A DNA stretch of 64,000 bases. Source: Blautia hominis. Its GTDB lineage: Bacteria > Bacillota > Clostridia > Lachnospirales > Lachnospiraceae. A program made the translations under genes and the position numbers. Of this stretch, positions 18,096 through 26,477 are shown in pieces; the stretch's first letter is position 1; each line of letters begins with the position of its first letter. Under the pieces are notes generated by a model, which made no database searches, was not told the origin of the DNA, and was given only the letters and a program-made list of their open reading frames with translations. Where the stretch lies: positions 558,001-622,000 of the forward strand of contig NQOF01000002.1 in the NCBI GenBank assembly GCA_002270465.1, read 5' to 3'.

Positions 18096-18136
18096 ACAAT
18101 AGAAAGCACAAATCGAAAACTTTCTATTGTCACGAA
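18096..18136 (+). repeat. ATAGAAAG hairpin repeat (copy a)
   Basis: Arms ACAATAGAAAG (18096-18106) and CTTTCTATTGT (18120-18130) pair perfectly around a 13-nt loop, followed by CAC. The same motif, ATAGAAAG then CTTTYTATTGTCAY, recurs at 19321, 38531 and 63666. Here it lies just upstream of oadB. Confidence 0.75.
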
Positions 18137-18159
18137 TACGAACAATGGGAGGTAATATA

Positions 18160-19317
18160 ATGTCTAACGTTACAGATACACTGTCTAACCTGCTCCACCA
18201 GACAGCGTTTTTCAATCTGACATGGGGAAATTACCTTATGATTTTAGTTGCCTTTGTTTTTCTTTTCCTGGCAATTAAAAAAGGATTTGAACCGCTTCTT
18301 CTGGTGCCGATTGCCTTCGGTATGCTGTTGGTTAATATCTATCCTGATATTATGGCGCAGCCATACACGGATGCAGCAGGAATCGAGCATGCAGGTGGAC
18401 TTCTTCACTATTTTTATCTGATGGATGAATGGAGTATTCTTCCGTCCCTGATTTTCATGGGCGTTGGTGCCATGACAGACTTTGGTCCGCTGATCGCAAA
18501 CCCCAAGAGCTTTCTTATGGGTGCAGCAGCACAGCTTGGTATCTATATGGCATACTTCCTGGCAATCTTTATGGGATTCAACGGAAAGGCAGCAGCCGCT
18601 ATCTCCATTATCGGTGGTGCTGACGGCCCGACTTCCATCTTCCTGGCAGGTAAGCTTGGACAGACAGTCCTGATGGGACCCATTGCGGTGGCGGCATATT
18701 CCTATATGTCCCTGGTTCCGATCATCCAGCCGCCGATCATGAAACTTCTCACAACTGAGAAGGAAAGAAAGATCAAAATGGAACAGCTCCGTCCGGTTTC
18801 CAAACTGGAAAAGATCCTGTTCCCGATTATCATCACCGTTGTTGTTTGTCTGATCCTTCCTACAACAGCTCCGCTGGTTGGTATGTTAATGCTTGGTAAC
18901 CTGTTCCGTGAATCAGGTGTTGTAAAACAGTTGAGCGAGACAGCTTCCAATGCCCTTATGTATATTGTAGTTATCTTACTGGGAACTTCCGTAGGTGCTT
19001 CCACAAGCGCTGAGGCATTCCTGAAACTGGATACTCTGAAAATCGTTGTTTTAGGTCTGGTTGCATTCGCAGTCGGTACTGCAGGCGGCGTGCTTCTTGG
19101 TAAGTTAATGTGCAAACTGTCCGGCGGCAAGATCAACCCGTTGATCGGTTCTGCCGGTGTATCTGCTGTTCCTATGGCAGCCCGTGTATCCCAGAAGGTT
19201 GGTGCTGAGGCAGACCCGACTAACTTCCTGCTGATGCATGCAATGGGCCCGAACGTTGCAGGTGTTATCGGTACTGCGGTAGCTGCTGGTACCTTCATGG
19301 CAATCTTCGGTGTTTAA
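18160..19317 (+). CDS. oadB: Na+-translocating decarboxylase beta subunit
   Basis: A 385-residue polytopic membrane protein of the OadB/MmdB/GcdB family. It decarboxylates carboxybiotin and couples this to Na+ export. The conserved GGADGPTSIF holds Asp155, equivalent to the Asp essential for Na+ binding in Klebsiella OadB. GGGAGG (18148-18153) sets ATG 18160; an in-frame ATG 33 nt upstream lacks a site. It sits between the biotin carrier and OadA, separated by two hairpins that could adjust stoichiometry. Confidence 0.95.
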   Translation: MSNVTDTLSNLLHQTAFFNLTWGNYLMILVAFVFLFLAIKKGFEPLLLVPIAFGMLLVNIYPDIMAQPYTDAAGIEHAGGLLHYFYLMDEWSILPSLIFMGVGAMTDFGPLIANPKSFLMGAAAQLGIYMAYFLAIFMGFNGKAAAAISIIGGADGPTSIFLAGKLGQTVLMGPIAVAAYSYMSLVPIIQPPIMKLLTTEKERKIKMEQLRPVSKLEKILFPIIITVVVCLILPTTAPLVGMLMLGNLFRESGVVKQLSETASNALMYIVVILLGTSVGASTSAEAFLKLDTLKIVVLGLVAFAVGTAGGVLLGKLMCKLSGGKINPLIGSAGVSAVPMAARVSQKVGAEADPTNFLLMHAMGPNVAGVIGTAVAAGTFMAIFGV

Positions 19318-19320
19318 TAT

Positions 19321-19348
19321 ATAGAAAGCAGACTTTCTATTGTCATGA
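19321..19348 (+). repeat. ATAGAAAG hairpin repeat (copy b)
   Basis: ATAGAAAG (19321-19328) pairs with CTTTCTAT (19333-19340) around a 4-nt loop, then TGTCATGA, beginning 3 nt after the oadB stop. Confidence 0.75.
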
Positions 19349-19387
19349 GTTATATGGGTTGAAATAACATTTTAGGAGGAAAACAAG

Positions 19388-20800
19388 ATGGCAGAGGTAG
19401 TAAAAAAACCTATTAAGATTACTGAAACGATCTTACGTGATGCGCATCAGTCTCTGATTGCAACCAGAATGACCACAGAGCAGATGCTGCCGATCGTAGA
19501 TAAACTGGATAAAGTCGGTTACCATTCCGTAGAGTGCTGGGGGGGTGCCACCTTTGATGCATCCCTGCGTTTCTTAAAAGAAGATCCCTGGGACAGACTG
19601 CGTAAATTCCGTGACGGCTTTAAAAATACAAAACTGCAGATGTTATTCCGTGGACAGAATATCCTGGGATACCGTCCTTACGCAGATGATGTGGTAGAGT
19701 ATTTCGTGCAGAAATCGATTGCAAACGGTATTGACATCATCCGTATCTTTGACTGTCTGAATGACCTGAGAAACCTGCAGACAGCCGTAAAAGCATCCAA
19801 CAAAGAAAAGGGACATGCACAGGTTGCATTATCTTATACCTTAGGAGATGCCTATACAATGGATTATTGGGTTGACATGGCTAAAAAAGTCGAGGATATG
19901 GGTGCAAATTCTATCTGTATCAAGGATATGGCCGGTCTGCTTGTGCCTTATAAAGCAACAGAGCTGGTGACAGCGCTGAAAGAGGCTGTTGATATTCCAA
20001 TCCAGCTTCATACACACTACACATCAGGCGTGGCTTCCATGACCTATTTAAAAGCTGTAGAGGCAGGCGTGGATGTACTTGATACAGCTATGTCTCCCTT
20101 TGCCCTGGGAACATCCCAGCCGGCTACCGAGGTTATGGTTGAAACCTTTAAAGGAACACCTTACGACACAGGCTTTGACCAGAATCTTCTGGCAGAGATC
20201 GCTGACTATTTCCGTCCGATCCGTGACGAGGCACTGGAAAGCGGCCTGCTGAATCCCAAGAACCTGGGCGTTAATATTAAAACTCTGCTGTATCAGGTAC
20301 CGGGCGGCATGCTCTCCAACCTGACCAGCCAGTTGAAGGAACAGCACGCAGAAGATAAATTCTACGATGTTCTGGAAGAGGTGCCGAGAGTGCGTAAAGA
20401 CCTGGGCGAGCCGCCTCTGGTTACTCCGTCCTCTCAGATCGTTGGTACACAGGCTGTGTTCAACGTGATCATGGGCGAGCGCTATAAAATGGTCACAAAA
20501 GAGACAAAGGACGTTCTCAGCGGAAAATACGGTGCTACGGTTAAACCGTTCGATCCTGAAGTACAGAAGAAGTGTATCGGTGATACAGAGCCGATCACCT
20601 GCCGTCCGGCTGATTTGATCCCGGACGAACTGGATACTTTAAGAAGTGAAATGGCACAGTGGTCCGAACAGGAAGAGGACGTATTGTCTTATGCATTATT
20701 CCCGCAGGTGGCTACCGAGTTCTTCAAGTATAGAGAAGCACAGAAGACGAAGGTGGACCCGAAGGTTGCGGATACGGAGAATGGGGCTTATCCTGTTTGA
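19388..20800 (+). CDS. oadA: Oxaloacetate decarboxylase alpha / 5S carboxyltransferase subunit
   Basis: A 470-residue TIM-barrel carboxyltransferase that moves carboxyl groups between oxaloacetate and biotin. ETILRDAHQSL and the metal-binding HTHYTSG are present, and the catalytic Lys lies in CIKDMAGLL. The PYC_OADA domain follows, but the protein ends before the biotinyl domain of long OadA proteins, so it must use the separate biotin carrier of this operon. TTAGGAGG precedes ATG 19388. Together with the 12S-like enzyme the operon could also act as a transcarboxylase. Confidence 0.93.
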   Translation: MAEVVKKPIKITETILRDAHQSLIATRMTTEQMLPIVDKLDKVGYHSVECWGGATFDASLRFLKEDPWDRLRKFRDGFKNTKLQMLFRGQNILGYRPYADDVVEYFVQKSIANGIDIIRIFDCLNDLRNLQTAVKASNKEKGHAQVALSYTLGDAYTMDYWVDMAKKVEDMGANSICIKDMAGLLVPYKATELVTALKEAVDIPIQLHTHYTSGVASMTYLKAVEAGVDVLDTAMSPFALGTSQPATEVMVETFKGTPYDTGFDQNLLAEIADYFRPIRDEALESGLLNPKNLGVNIKTLLYQVPGGMLSNLTSQLKEQHAEDKFYDVLEEVPRVRKDLGEPPLVTPSSQIVGTQAVFNVIMGERYKMVTKETKDVLSGKYGATVKPFDPEVQKKCIGDTEPITCRPADLIPDELDTLRSEMAQWSEQEEDVLSYALFPQVATEFFKYREAQKTKVDPKVADTENGAYPV

Positions 20801-20817
20801 TGTTTTGAAAATGGAAG

Positions 20818-20863
20818 GGCGAAGGTGTCGTGATGAGCGGGGCCTTTGCCTTTTTCTTTTTTT
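20818..20863 (+). terminator. Terminator of the decarboxylase operon
   Basis: GGCGAAGG (20818-20825) pairs with CCTTTGCC (20843-20850), followed by a T-rich tract to 20863. Confidence 0.7.
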
Positions 20864-20875
20864 GGCAAGTGGGAC

Positions 20876-21080
20876 GGAAGCAAAGGAGGGCGAGCCGGGG
20901 GAGGCCATATGCCTGTGAACGAAGCGTTCCGCTGCCAGGGAGCTAACCTGCTCCCATTCACTAAATTCATCGGCAGAGGCCTCTTCATTAAGTGACTGGG
21001 GCAGGTGGATCTCCCTGACGCTCCTCTGAGACATCGTTTACAGGCATATGGCCTCCCCCGGCTCGCCCTCCTTTGCTTCC
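20876..21080 (+). repeat. Hypervariable-arm hairpin element, subfamily 1, copy 1
   Basis: A 205-bp element with 47-bp arms (20876-20922 and 21034-21080) complementary at 46 positions, the exception being a possible G-U pair, around a 111-bp core (20923-21033). The core shares about 85% or more of its bases with the cores at 43893-44003 and 61501-61610, but the arms match only themselves. GGAC precedes the 5' arm and TGTTTTT follows the 3' arm, as in the other forward copies. Confidence 0.92.
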
Positions 21081-21179
21081 TGTTTTTGGCTGTTCTGCGG
21101 TAGTGATAGAGATAATATATGGAATTGTATGTTTTCTATATGTTCTTTTGGTGTTTTACGGCAGGTAATCAGGGAGGCG

Positions 21180-21202
21180 TTTTCATGCTGAAAGCATGAA
21201 AA
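21180..21202. other. Hairpin in the oadA-rpiR intergenic region
   Basis: TTTTCATGCT and AGCATGAAAA pair around a 3-nt loop. A second imperfect stem (ATATGGGGC with GCTCCATAT) follows near 21222-21246. Nothing coding is visible in 21081-21481. Confidence 0.6.
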
Positions 21203-21253
21203 TCCCGAGGCGGCCAGCGCGATATGGGGCAGAATGCTCCATATATGTGCATC

Positions 21254-21289
21254 GCGAAGCGTGTTACTGGATACGGAGTGTACAGTGAC
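21254..21289 (+). repeat. ACGGAGTG-loop hairpin repeat, copy 1
   Basis: Shares GCGAAGCGTG and the loop ACGGAGTG with 22435-22470 at identical spacing. The flanking stem is GTTACTG/CAGTGAC here but GCTGCTGT/ACAGCAGC there. Confidence 0.65.
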
Positions 21290-21481
21290 TTGTGATCTTG
21301 TGGTGAAAGGGCCGGTTGAAATTTTTTAGTGAAAAATTTTTGGATTTGTGGTATTATAACCCATGTGTGGACAGAATTTGTCTATATGTTACGGAAGGCT
21401 GTTGTTTTTGAGGGCTTGTTTAGGGGCTTGTGAATGATGGTGATCAAATACCTTGGGGTATGTTTTGAAGAGAGGACAGAC

Positions 21482-22405
21482 ATGGGTAATGCGGAGAATT
21501 TACTCAGTAAGATGAATAAGCAGTACCAGAGTTTCAGCAAGGGGCAGAAGAAACTGGCTACTTATATTAATGATAATTATGATAAGGCCGCTTTTCTGAC
21601 GGCTGCTAAGCTGGGGGAGACGGTTGGGGTCAGTGAGTCTACGGTGGTGCGTTTTGCTATCCATCTGGGGTATAAAGGGTATCCGGAGTTTCAGAAGGCT
21701 TTGGAGGAACTGGTGAGGAATAAACTGAATTCGATCCAGAGAATGGAAGTGACTTACGGCAGGGTTCCTCAGTCGGAGATTTTGGATACGGTGCTGCATT
21801 CAGATATTGATAAGATTAAACTGACCATGGAGCATATTGACCACGGTGCCTTTGAACTGGCTGTGGAGACTATTTTGAAGGCGAAGAGTATCTATATTGT
21901 TGGGATACGAAGCTGTGCTCCTCTGGCAAGTTTTCTGGGATTTTATTTTAATCTTTTGTTTGATCATGTACATCTGATGCATACGAACAGCTCCAGCGAG
22001 CTGTTTGAGCAGATGATCCATATCAGTGGGGATGATGTTATTATCGGGATCAGTTTTCCCAGGTATTCCATGCGGACTTTGAAGGCGCTGGAATTTGCCA
22101 ATAACAGAAGTGCTAAGGTGATCACCCTGACTGACAGTATACATTCTCCTATGAATCTGTATTCTTCCTGTAATCTGATAGCCAGAAGTGACATGGCTTC
22201 TATTGTGGATTCCCTGGTGGCACCTTTGAGCGTGATCAATGCGCTGGTGGTGGCACTGTGTATGCGCAAGCAGAAAGAAGTGGTGGCAACTTTGGAGGAT
22301 TTGGAGAAAATCTGGGATGAATATCAGGTTTATAATAATGACGAGATCAATATGGCGGACGGACAGGATATTGAACTGAAAAATCCGGTCGGCATGGAGG
22401 ATTAG
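21482..22405 (+). CDS. RpiR-family transcriptional regulator (HTH plus SIS domain)
   Basis: A 307-residue regulator. Residues about 1-80 form the RpiR-type helix-turn-helix (KLGETVGVSESTVVRFAIHLGYKGYPEFQ), and about 115-260 a SIS domain (VGIRSCAPLA) that normally binds a sugar phosphate. AGAGG (21471-21475) supports ATG 21482; an upstream in-frame ATG at 21434 lacks a site. The adjacent flavoprotein gene is not a sugar gene, so its target cannot be read from context. Confidence 0.9.
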   Translation: MGNAENLLSKMNKQYQSFSKGQKKLATYINDNYDKAAFLTAAKLGETVGVSESTVVRFAIHLGYKGYPEFQKALEELVRNKLNSIQRMEVTYGRVPQSEILDTVLHSDIDKIKLTMEHIDHGAFELAVETILKAKSIYIVGIRSCAPLASFLGFYFNLLFDHVHLMHTNSSSELFEQMIHISGDDVIIGISFPRYSMRTLKALEFANNRSAKVITLTDSIHSPMNLYSSCNLIARSDMASIVDSLVAPLSVINALVVALCMRKQKEVVATLEDLEKIWDEYQVYNNDEINMADGQDIELKNPVGMED

Positions 22406-22434
22406 AGGTTACGGTTCGCACGCCACTGTCCCGG

Positions 22435-22470
22435 GCGAAGCGTGCTGCTGTACACGGAGTGGACAGCAGC
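22435..22470 (+). repeat. ACGGAGTG-loop hairpin repeat, copy 2
   Basis: Stem GCTGCTGT (22444-22451) with ACAGCAGC (22463-22470) around a loop containing ACGGAGTG. GCACGC (22418-22423) can also pair with GCGTGC (22440-22445). It lies between the RpiR and HI0933 genes. Confidence 0.65.
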
Positions 22471-22500
22471 GATTAGATTACGCGAATAAAGGAGCCTGCA

Positions 22501-23742
22501 ATGGCAAAAATAATCATTATCGGCGGCGGGGCTGCCGGCATGTTCGCATCTGTGTTTCTGGCTGAGAAGGGACATCAGGTGCATGTGTTTGAAAAAAATG
22601 AAAAATTGGGCAAGAAGCTTTTTATCACGGGAAAAGGTCGCTGTAATGTGACGAATGACTGTGATCCGGAGACGTTTTTTGAATCGGTGGTTTCCAATCC
22701 GAAATTTTTGTACAGCGCTTATTACGGATGTACCAGCCAGGATGTGATGGCGTTTTTTTCCTCCATGGGTGTTAAGCTCAAAACAGAGAGAGGAAACCGT
22801 GTGTTCCCGGTATCTGACCACTCCTCTGATGTGATCAGGGCATTGGAGCAAAGGATGCGTACAGCGGGTGTGAAGGTACATCTGCATACGGAGGTAAAGG
22901 AGCTGCTTCTGGAGGATGGCTGTGCGGCGGGGATCCGGCTGGCAGATGGAGTGGAGATATCCGGAGATAAGGTGATCGTGGCCTGCGGAGGATTTTCTTA
23001 TCAGGCCACAGGTTCCACCGGGGACGGCTACCGCTTGGCAAAAGAGGCGGGACATACGGTGACGGAGATTCTTCCGGCCCTGGTGCCTCTGGAGGTCAGG
23101 GAGGCGTATGTAAGCCGGATGCAGGGACTGGCCCTTAAAAATGTGCGCTTTACTGTGAAGGATGGGAAGAAGGTGCTCTATGATGAGTTCGGAGAGCTTC
23201 TTTTTACACACTTTGGTATATCAGGGCCTTTGGTGCTGACTGCCAGCTCAAAGATAGCAAAAAGGTTAAAGAAAAAGGAACTGCAGGGATATATTGATGT
23301 GAAGGCAGCCCTTTCCGGGGAACAGCTGGATGGCAGGATCCTGCGGGATTTTGAGGAGAACAGGAACCGGCAGTTTAAGAACTCTGTGGGAGGTCTGTTC
23401 CCTGCGAAGATGGAGCCGGTCATGCTGGAGCTCTCCGGAATTCCTTTGGAGAAGAAGGTCAATGAGATAACCAGGGAGGAGAGGCAGCATTTCGTTTCCC
23501 TGATCAAGGAATTTCCCCTTACGATCACCGGTACCCGGGATTTTAAGGAGGCAATTATTACCCAGGGCGGTGTGAAGACCGGGGAGATCCAGCCCGGTAC
23601 CATGGAGTCTAAAAAAGTCCGGGGCCTCTATTTTATCGGAGAAGTTCTGGATTTGGATGCGGTCACCGGTGGATTTAATCTGCAGATCGCCTGGTCTACG
23701 GCTTTCGCGGCGGCTTCGTCCATAAATGAGAGCAAAGAATAA
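22501..23742 (+). CDS. HI0933/YhiN (BaiN-like) FAD-dependent oxidoreductase
   Basis: A 413-residue flavoprotein. Its FAD dinucleotide motif is at 6-14 (IIGGGAAGM) and the family signature GRCNVTN at 46-52; the C-terminal GGFNLQIAWSTAFAAA closes the FAD fold. The family includes BaiN of bile-acid-converting Clostridium scindens, but most members are of unknown role. It is followed 24 nt later by cmk, an order common in clostridia that does not by itself define substrate. Confidence 0.9.
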   Translation: MAKIIIIGGGAAGMFASVFLAEKGHQVHVFEKNEKLGKKLFITGKGRCNVTNDCDPETFFESVVSNPKFLYSAYYGCTSQDVMAFFSSMGVKLKTERGNRVFPVSDHSSDVIRALEQRMRTAGVKVHLHTEVKELLLEDGCAAGIRLADGVEISGDKVIVACGGFSYQATGSTGDGYRLAKEAGHTVTEILPALVPLEVREAYVSRMQGLALKNVRFTVKDGKKVLYDEFGELLFTHFGISGPLVLTASSKIAKRLKKKELQGYIDVKAALSGEQLDGRILRDFEENRNRQFKNSVGGLFPAKMEPVMLELSGIPLEKKVNEITREERQHFVSLIKEFPLTITGTRDFKEAIITQGGVKTGEIQPGTMESKKVRGLYFIGEVLDLDAVTGGFNLQIAWSTAFAAASSINESKE

Positions 23743-23766
23743 TGGTACAAAGGAGACAGAAACAAG

Positions 23767-24435
23767 ATGGCATTTAATATTGCGATTGACGGTCCGGCAG
23801 GTGCCGGAAAAAGCACCATAGCCAAAGCGTTTGCAAAGAGGCTTTCCTACATCTATGTGGATACGGGAGCCATGTACCGCGCGATGGCGCTTTATCTGCT
23901 GAGGGAGGGAATATCCGCGGAGGATGTGAGCGGGATTGAAAAAGCCTGTGAGCATGCGGATATCTCCCTTGTACATGAGGGCGGTGTCCAGAAGGTACTT
24001 TTAAACGGTGAGGATGTAAGCAGCCTGATACGGAGCGAGGAGGTGGGCAATATGGCCTCCGCAAGCGCACAGAACGGCAAAGTCAGGGAGAAGCTGGTGG
24101 AGCTTCAGAGACAGCTTGCAGCCAGGACCGATGTGGTTATGGACGGCAGGGATATTGGTACCTGCGTGCTGCCGAAGGCAGATGTTAAAATATATCTCAC
24201 AGCCAGTGTCCACACAAGGGCGGTCAGACGCTATAAGGAGTATCTGGAAAAGGGTATGGAGGCAGATTTGGCCAGGATAGAGGAGGATATTGAGAAGCGG
24301 GATCATCAGGACATGAACCGGGAAATTTCGCCTTTGAAGAGGGCGGCGGACGCTGTCCTTTTGGATTCCTCTGATCTGACCATTGAGGAAGTCCTGGATG
24401 CCATGATGGAGATCTGTAAGAATAAAAAAAGCTGA
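23767..24435 (+). CDS. cmk: Cytidylate kinase
   Basis: A 222-residue NMP kinase phosphorylating CMP and dCMP. The P-loop GPAGAGKST is at 9-17, DTGAMYRA is the nucleotide-binding signature, and DGRDIGT with a C-terminal R-rich lid follow. AAAGGAG precedes ATG 23767. The cmk-ispH-rpsA cluster is typical of clostridia. Confidence 0.97.
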   Translation: MAFNIAIDGPAGAGKSTIAKAFAKRLSYIYVDTGAMYRAMALYLLREGISAEDVSGIEKACEHADISLVHEGGVQKVLLNGEDVSSLIRSEEVGNMASASAQNGKVREKLVELQRQLAARTDVVMDGRDIGTCVLPKADVKIYLTASVHTRAVRRYKEYLEKGMEADLARIEEDIEKRDHQDMNREISPLKRAADAVLLDSSDLTIEEVLDAMMEICKNKKS

Positions 24436-24445
24436 AGGAGCTGCT

Positions 24446-25297
24446 ATGGAAGTAAAGACAGCCAAAAGCGCCGGCTTCTGCTTCGGCGTGAAGCGGGCAG
24501 TGGAAAAAGTATATGAGGTTGCAGGAGAGAAACAAGCCGGTGTATATACCTACGGGCCTATCATTCACAACGAGGAAGTGGTGGGAGATTTGGAAAAGAA
24601 AGGTGTATCGGTCCTGAACAGTGAGGAGGAGCTTAAGGCTCTTGCTGAAGGAACTGTCATCATCCGTTCCCACGGGGTGCCGAGGAAGATTTACGAGCTG
24701 CTTCAGGAAAAAGGGCTGGACTATGTGGATGTAACCTGTCCCTTTGTGCTGAAGATCCACAGGATCGTGGAACGGGAAAGCCGTGCGGGACGCCATATTG
24801 TCATTATAGGAAATAAAGACCATCCGGAAGTAGAGGGGATCCGAGGCTGGTGTGAAGGTCCCTCGACAGTCATCAAAACCAGGGAAGAGGCTGAAAATTT
24901 CCTGCGGGAAGGCCACGAAAATGTATGTATTGTCTCGCAGACGACATTTAATTACAAGAATTTTCAAGAACTAGTTGAAATTTTAGCCAAAAAGAGGTAT
25001 GATAGACTTGTTTTAAATACGATTTGCAATGCAACCAATGAGCGACAGGCAGAAGCGGCAGAGATTGCAAAGACAGTAGACGCCATGATTGTCATAGGAG
25101 GCAAACATAGCTCAAACACCCAAAAGCTGTTTGAGATATGTAAAGGCGTATGTAAAAACACATACTATATACAGACACTTGCTGACTTGGATTCTGATAG
25201 TTTTCAATCCATTCAATGTGTAGGTATTACAGCAGGGGCTTCAACCCCAAATAAAATAATTGAGGAGGTTTCAAAACATGTCAGAATTAAGTTTTGA
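24446..25297 (+). CDS. ispH: 4-hydroxy-3-methylbut-2-enyl diphosphate reductase
   Basis: A 283-residue iron-sulfur enzyme, last step of the MEP isoprenoid pathway. Cluster ligands Cys12 (GFCFGV), Cys98 (VTCPF) and Cys194 (NTICNATNERQ) are present, with catalytic THGxR-like segment RSHGVPR and IGGKHSSNT. It begins 11 nt after cmk. Its last 20 bases overlap the rpsA start in another frame. Confidence 0.97.
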   Translation: MEVKTAKSAGFCFGVKRAVEKVYEVAGEKQAGVYTYGPIIHNEEVVGDLEKKGVSVLNSEEELKALAEGTVIIRSHGVPRKIYELLQEKGLDYVDVTCPFVLKIHRIVERESRAGRHIVIIGNKDHPEVEGIRGWCEGPSTVIKTREEAENFLREGHENVCIVSQTTFNYKNFQELVEILAKKRYDRLVLNTICNATNERQAEAAEIAKTVDAMIVIGGKHSSNTQKLFEICKGVCKNTYYIQTLADLDSDSFQSIQCVGITAGASTPNKIIEEVSKHVRIKF

Positions 25298-26372
25298 ACA
25301 GATGTTAGACGAATCATTTAAGACAATCAGAAATGGGGAGGTAGTCGAAGGTACTATCATCGGTGTTAAAGAAGATGAAATTATCCTGAACATTGGCTAT
25401 AAAGCAGATGGTATCATCACAAGAAACGAATATTCCAACGATTCTAATCTTGACCTGACTACTGTAGTTTCCGTAGGAGACACCATGGAGGCAAAAGTTC
25501 TGAAAGTCAACGACGGCGAAGGACAGGTTCTCTTGACATACAAGAGACTGGCAGCTGAGAAAGGCAACAAGAGACTGGAGGAAGCTTTTGAAAATAAAGA
25601 AGTCCTGACAGCAAAAGTAACACAGGTTCTGGATGGCGGTTTAAGTGTTGTCTTAGATGAGGCAAGAGTGTTCATCCCAGCAAGTCTGGTATCCGATTCC
25701 TATGAAAAAGACCTGACAAAATATCAGGATCAGGAAATTGAATTTGTGATCACAGAGTTCAACCCGAGAAGACGCCGTATCATCGGTGACCGCAAACAGC
25801 TTCTGATGGCGAAAAAAGCCGAAATGCAGAAAGAGCTGTTCGAGAGAATCCATCCGGGTGATGTGGTTGAAGGAACAATCAAAAATGTAACGGATTTCGG
25901 TGCGTTCATTGATCTGGGCGGAGCTGACGGTCTGCTTCACATCTCTGAGATGTCCTGGGGCAGAGTGGAAAACCCGAAAAAGGTATTCAAAGCCGGTGAG
26001 CCGATCAGAGTGCTGATCAAAGATATCAATGGCGACAAGATTGCTCTGAGCCTGAAATTCGAGGATCAGAATCCATGGTTGGATGCAGCAGAGAAATATG
26101 CGGCAGGCAATGTGGTAGAGGGCAGAATCGCACGTATGACAGATTTCGGTGCGTTTATCGAGCTGGAGCCGGGCGTAGATGCATTACTGCACGTATCCCA
26201 GATTTCCAGAGCACACGTGGACAAACCGTCTGACGTATTGTCCGTAGGACAGATGGTTACAGCTAAAGTTGTGGACTTCAACGGAGAAGAGAAAAAGATC
26301 AGCCTGAGCATGAAAGCTCTGGAGCCGGCTTCTGATGACAGAGAAGAAGCTGCATATGATACAGAAGAATAA
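25278..26372 (+). CDS. rpsA: 30S ribosomal protein S1 homologue
   Basis: A 364-residue protein of four S1 RNA-binding domains (about 18-88, 103-170, 188-257 and 274-344), shorter than the six-domain E. coli S1 and typical of Firmicutes. GAGGAGG (25262-25268) sets ATG 25278, inside the ispH end, so translation is probably coupled. In some clostridia the two are fused, which explains the arrangement. The C-terminal tail is acidic. Confidence 0.94.
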   Translation: MSELSFEQMLDESFKTIRNGEVVEGTIIGVKEDEIILNIGYKADGIITRNEYSNDSNLDLTTVVSVGDTMEAKVLKVNDGEGQVLLTYKRLAAEKGNKRLEEAFENKEVLTAKVTQVLDGGLSVVLDEARVFIPASLVSDSYEKDLTKYQDQEIEFVITEFNPRRRRIIGDRKQLLMAKKAEMQKELFERIHPGDVVEGTIKNVTDFGAFIDLGGADGLLHISEMSWGRVENPKKVFKAGEPIRVLIKDINGDKIALSLKFEDQNPWLDAAEKYAAGNVVEGRIARMTDFGAFIELEPGVDALLHVSQISRAHVDKPSDVLSVGQMVTAKVVDFNGEEKKISLSMKALEPASDDREEAAYDTEE

Positions 26373-26430
26373 GAGATATGGATTCAGAGTGGCGGAAGTG
26401 CTGTGTGCATGTTCTGTCCTGAAACATAAA

Positions 26431-26470
26431 AAGACCGGCAGCGGAGCAGATTCGCTGCCGGTCTTCTTTC
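26431..26470. terminator. Bidirectional terminator between rpsA and the YprB-like gene
   Basis: A perfect 13-bp stem (26431-26443 with 26453-26465) has T-rich sequence on the right and an A-rich left flank that is a T run on the - strand, serving both convergent genes. Confidence 0.9.
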
Positions 26471-26477
26471 CCTTTTG

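Noticed and set aside
20876-21080. Hairpin elements as integron attC sites, ordinary REP sequences or simple terminators
   Set aside because: No attC core sites or integrase; they are far longer than REPs, and a terminator does not need a 110-bp conserved core or conserved termini, though the forward copies may also terminate transcription.
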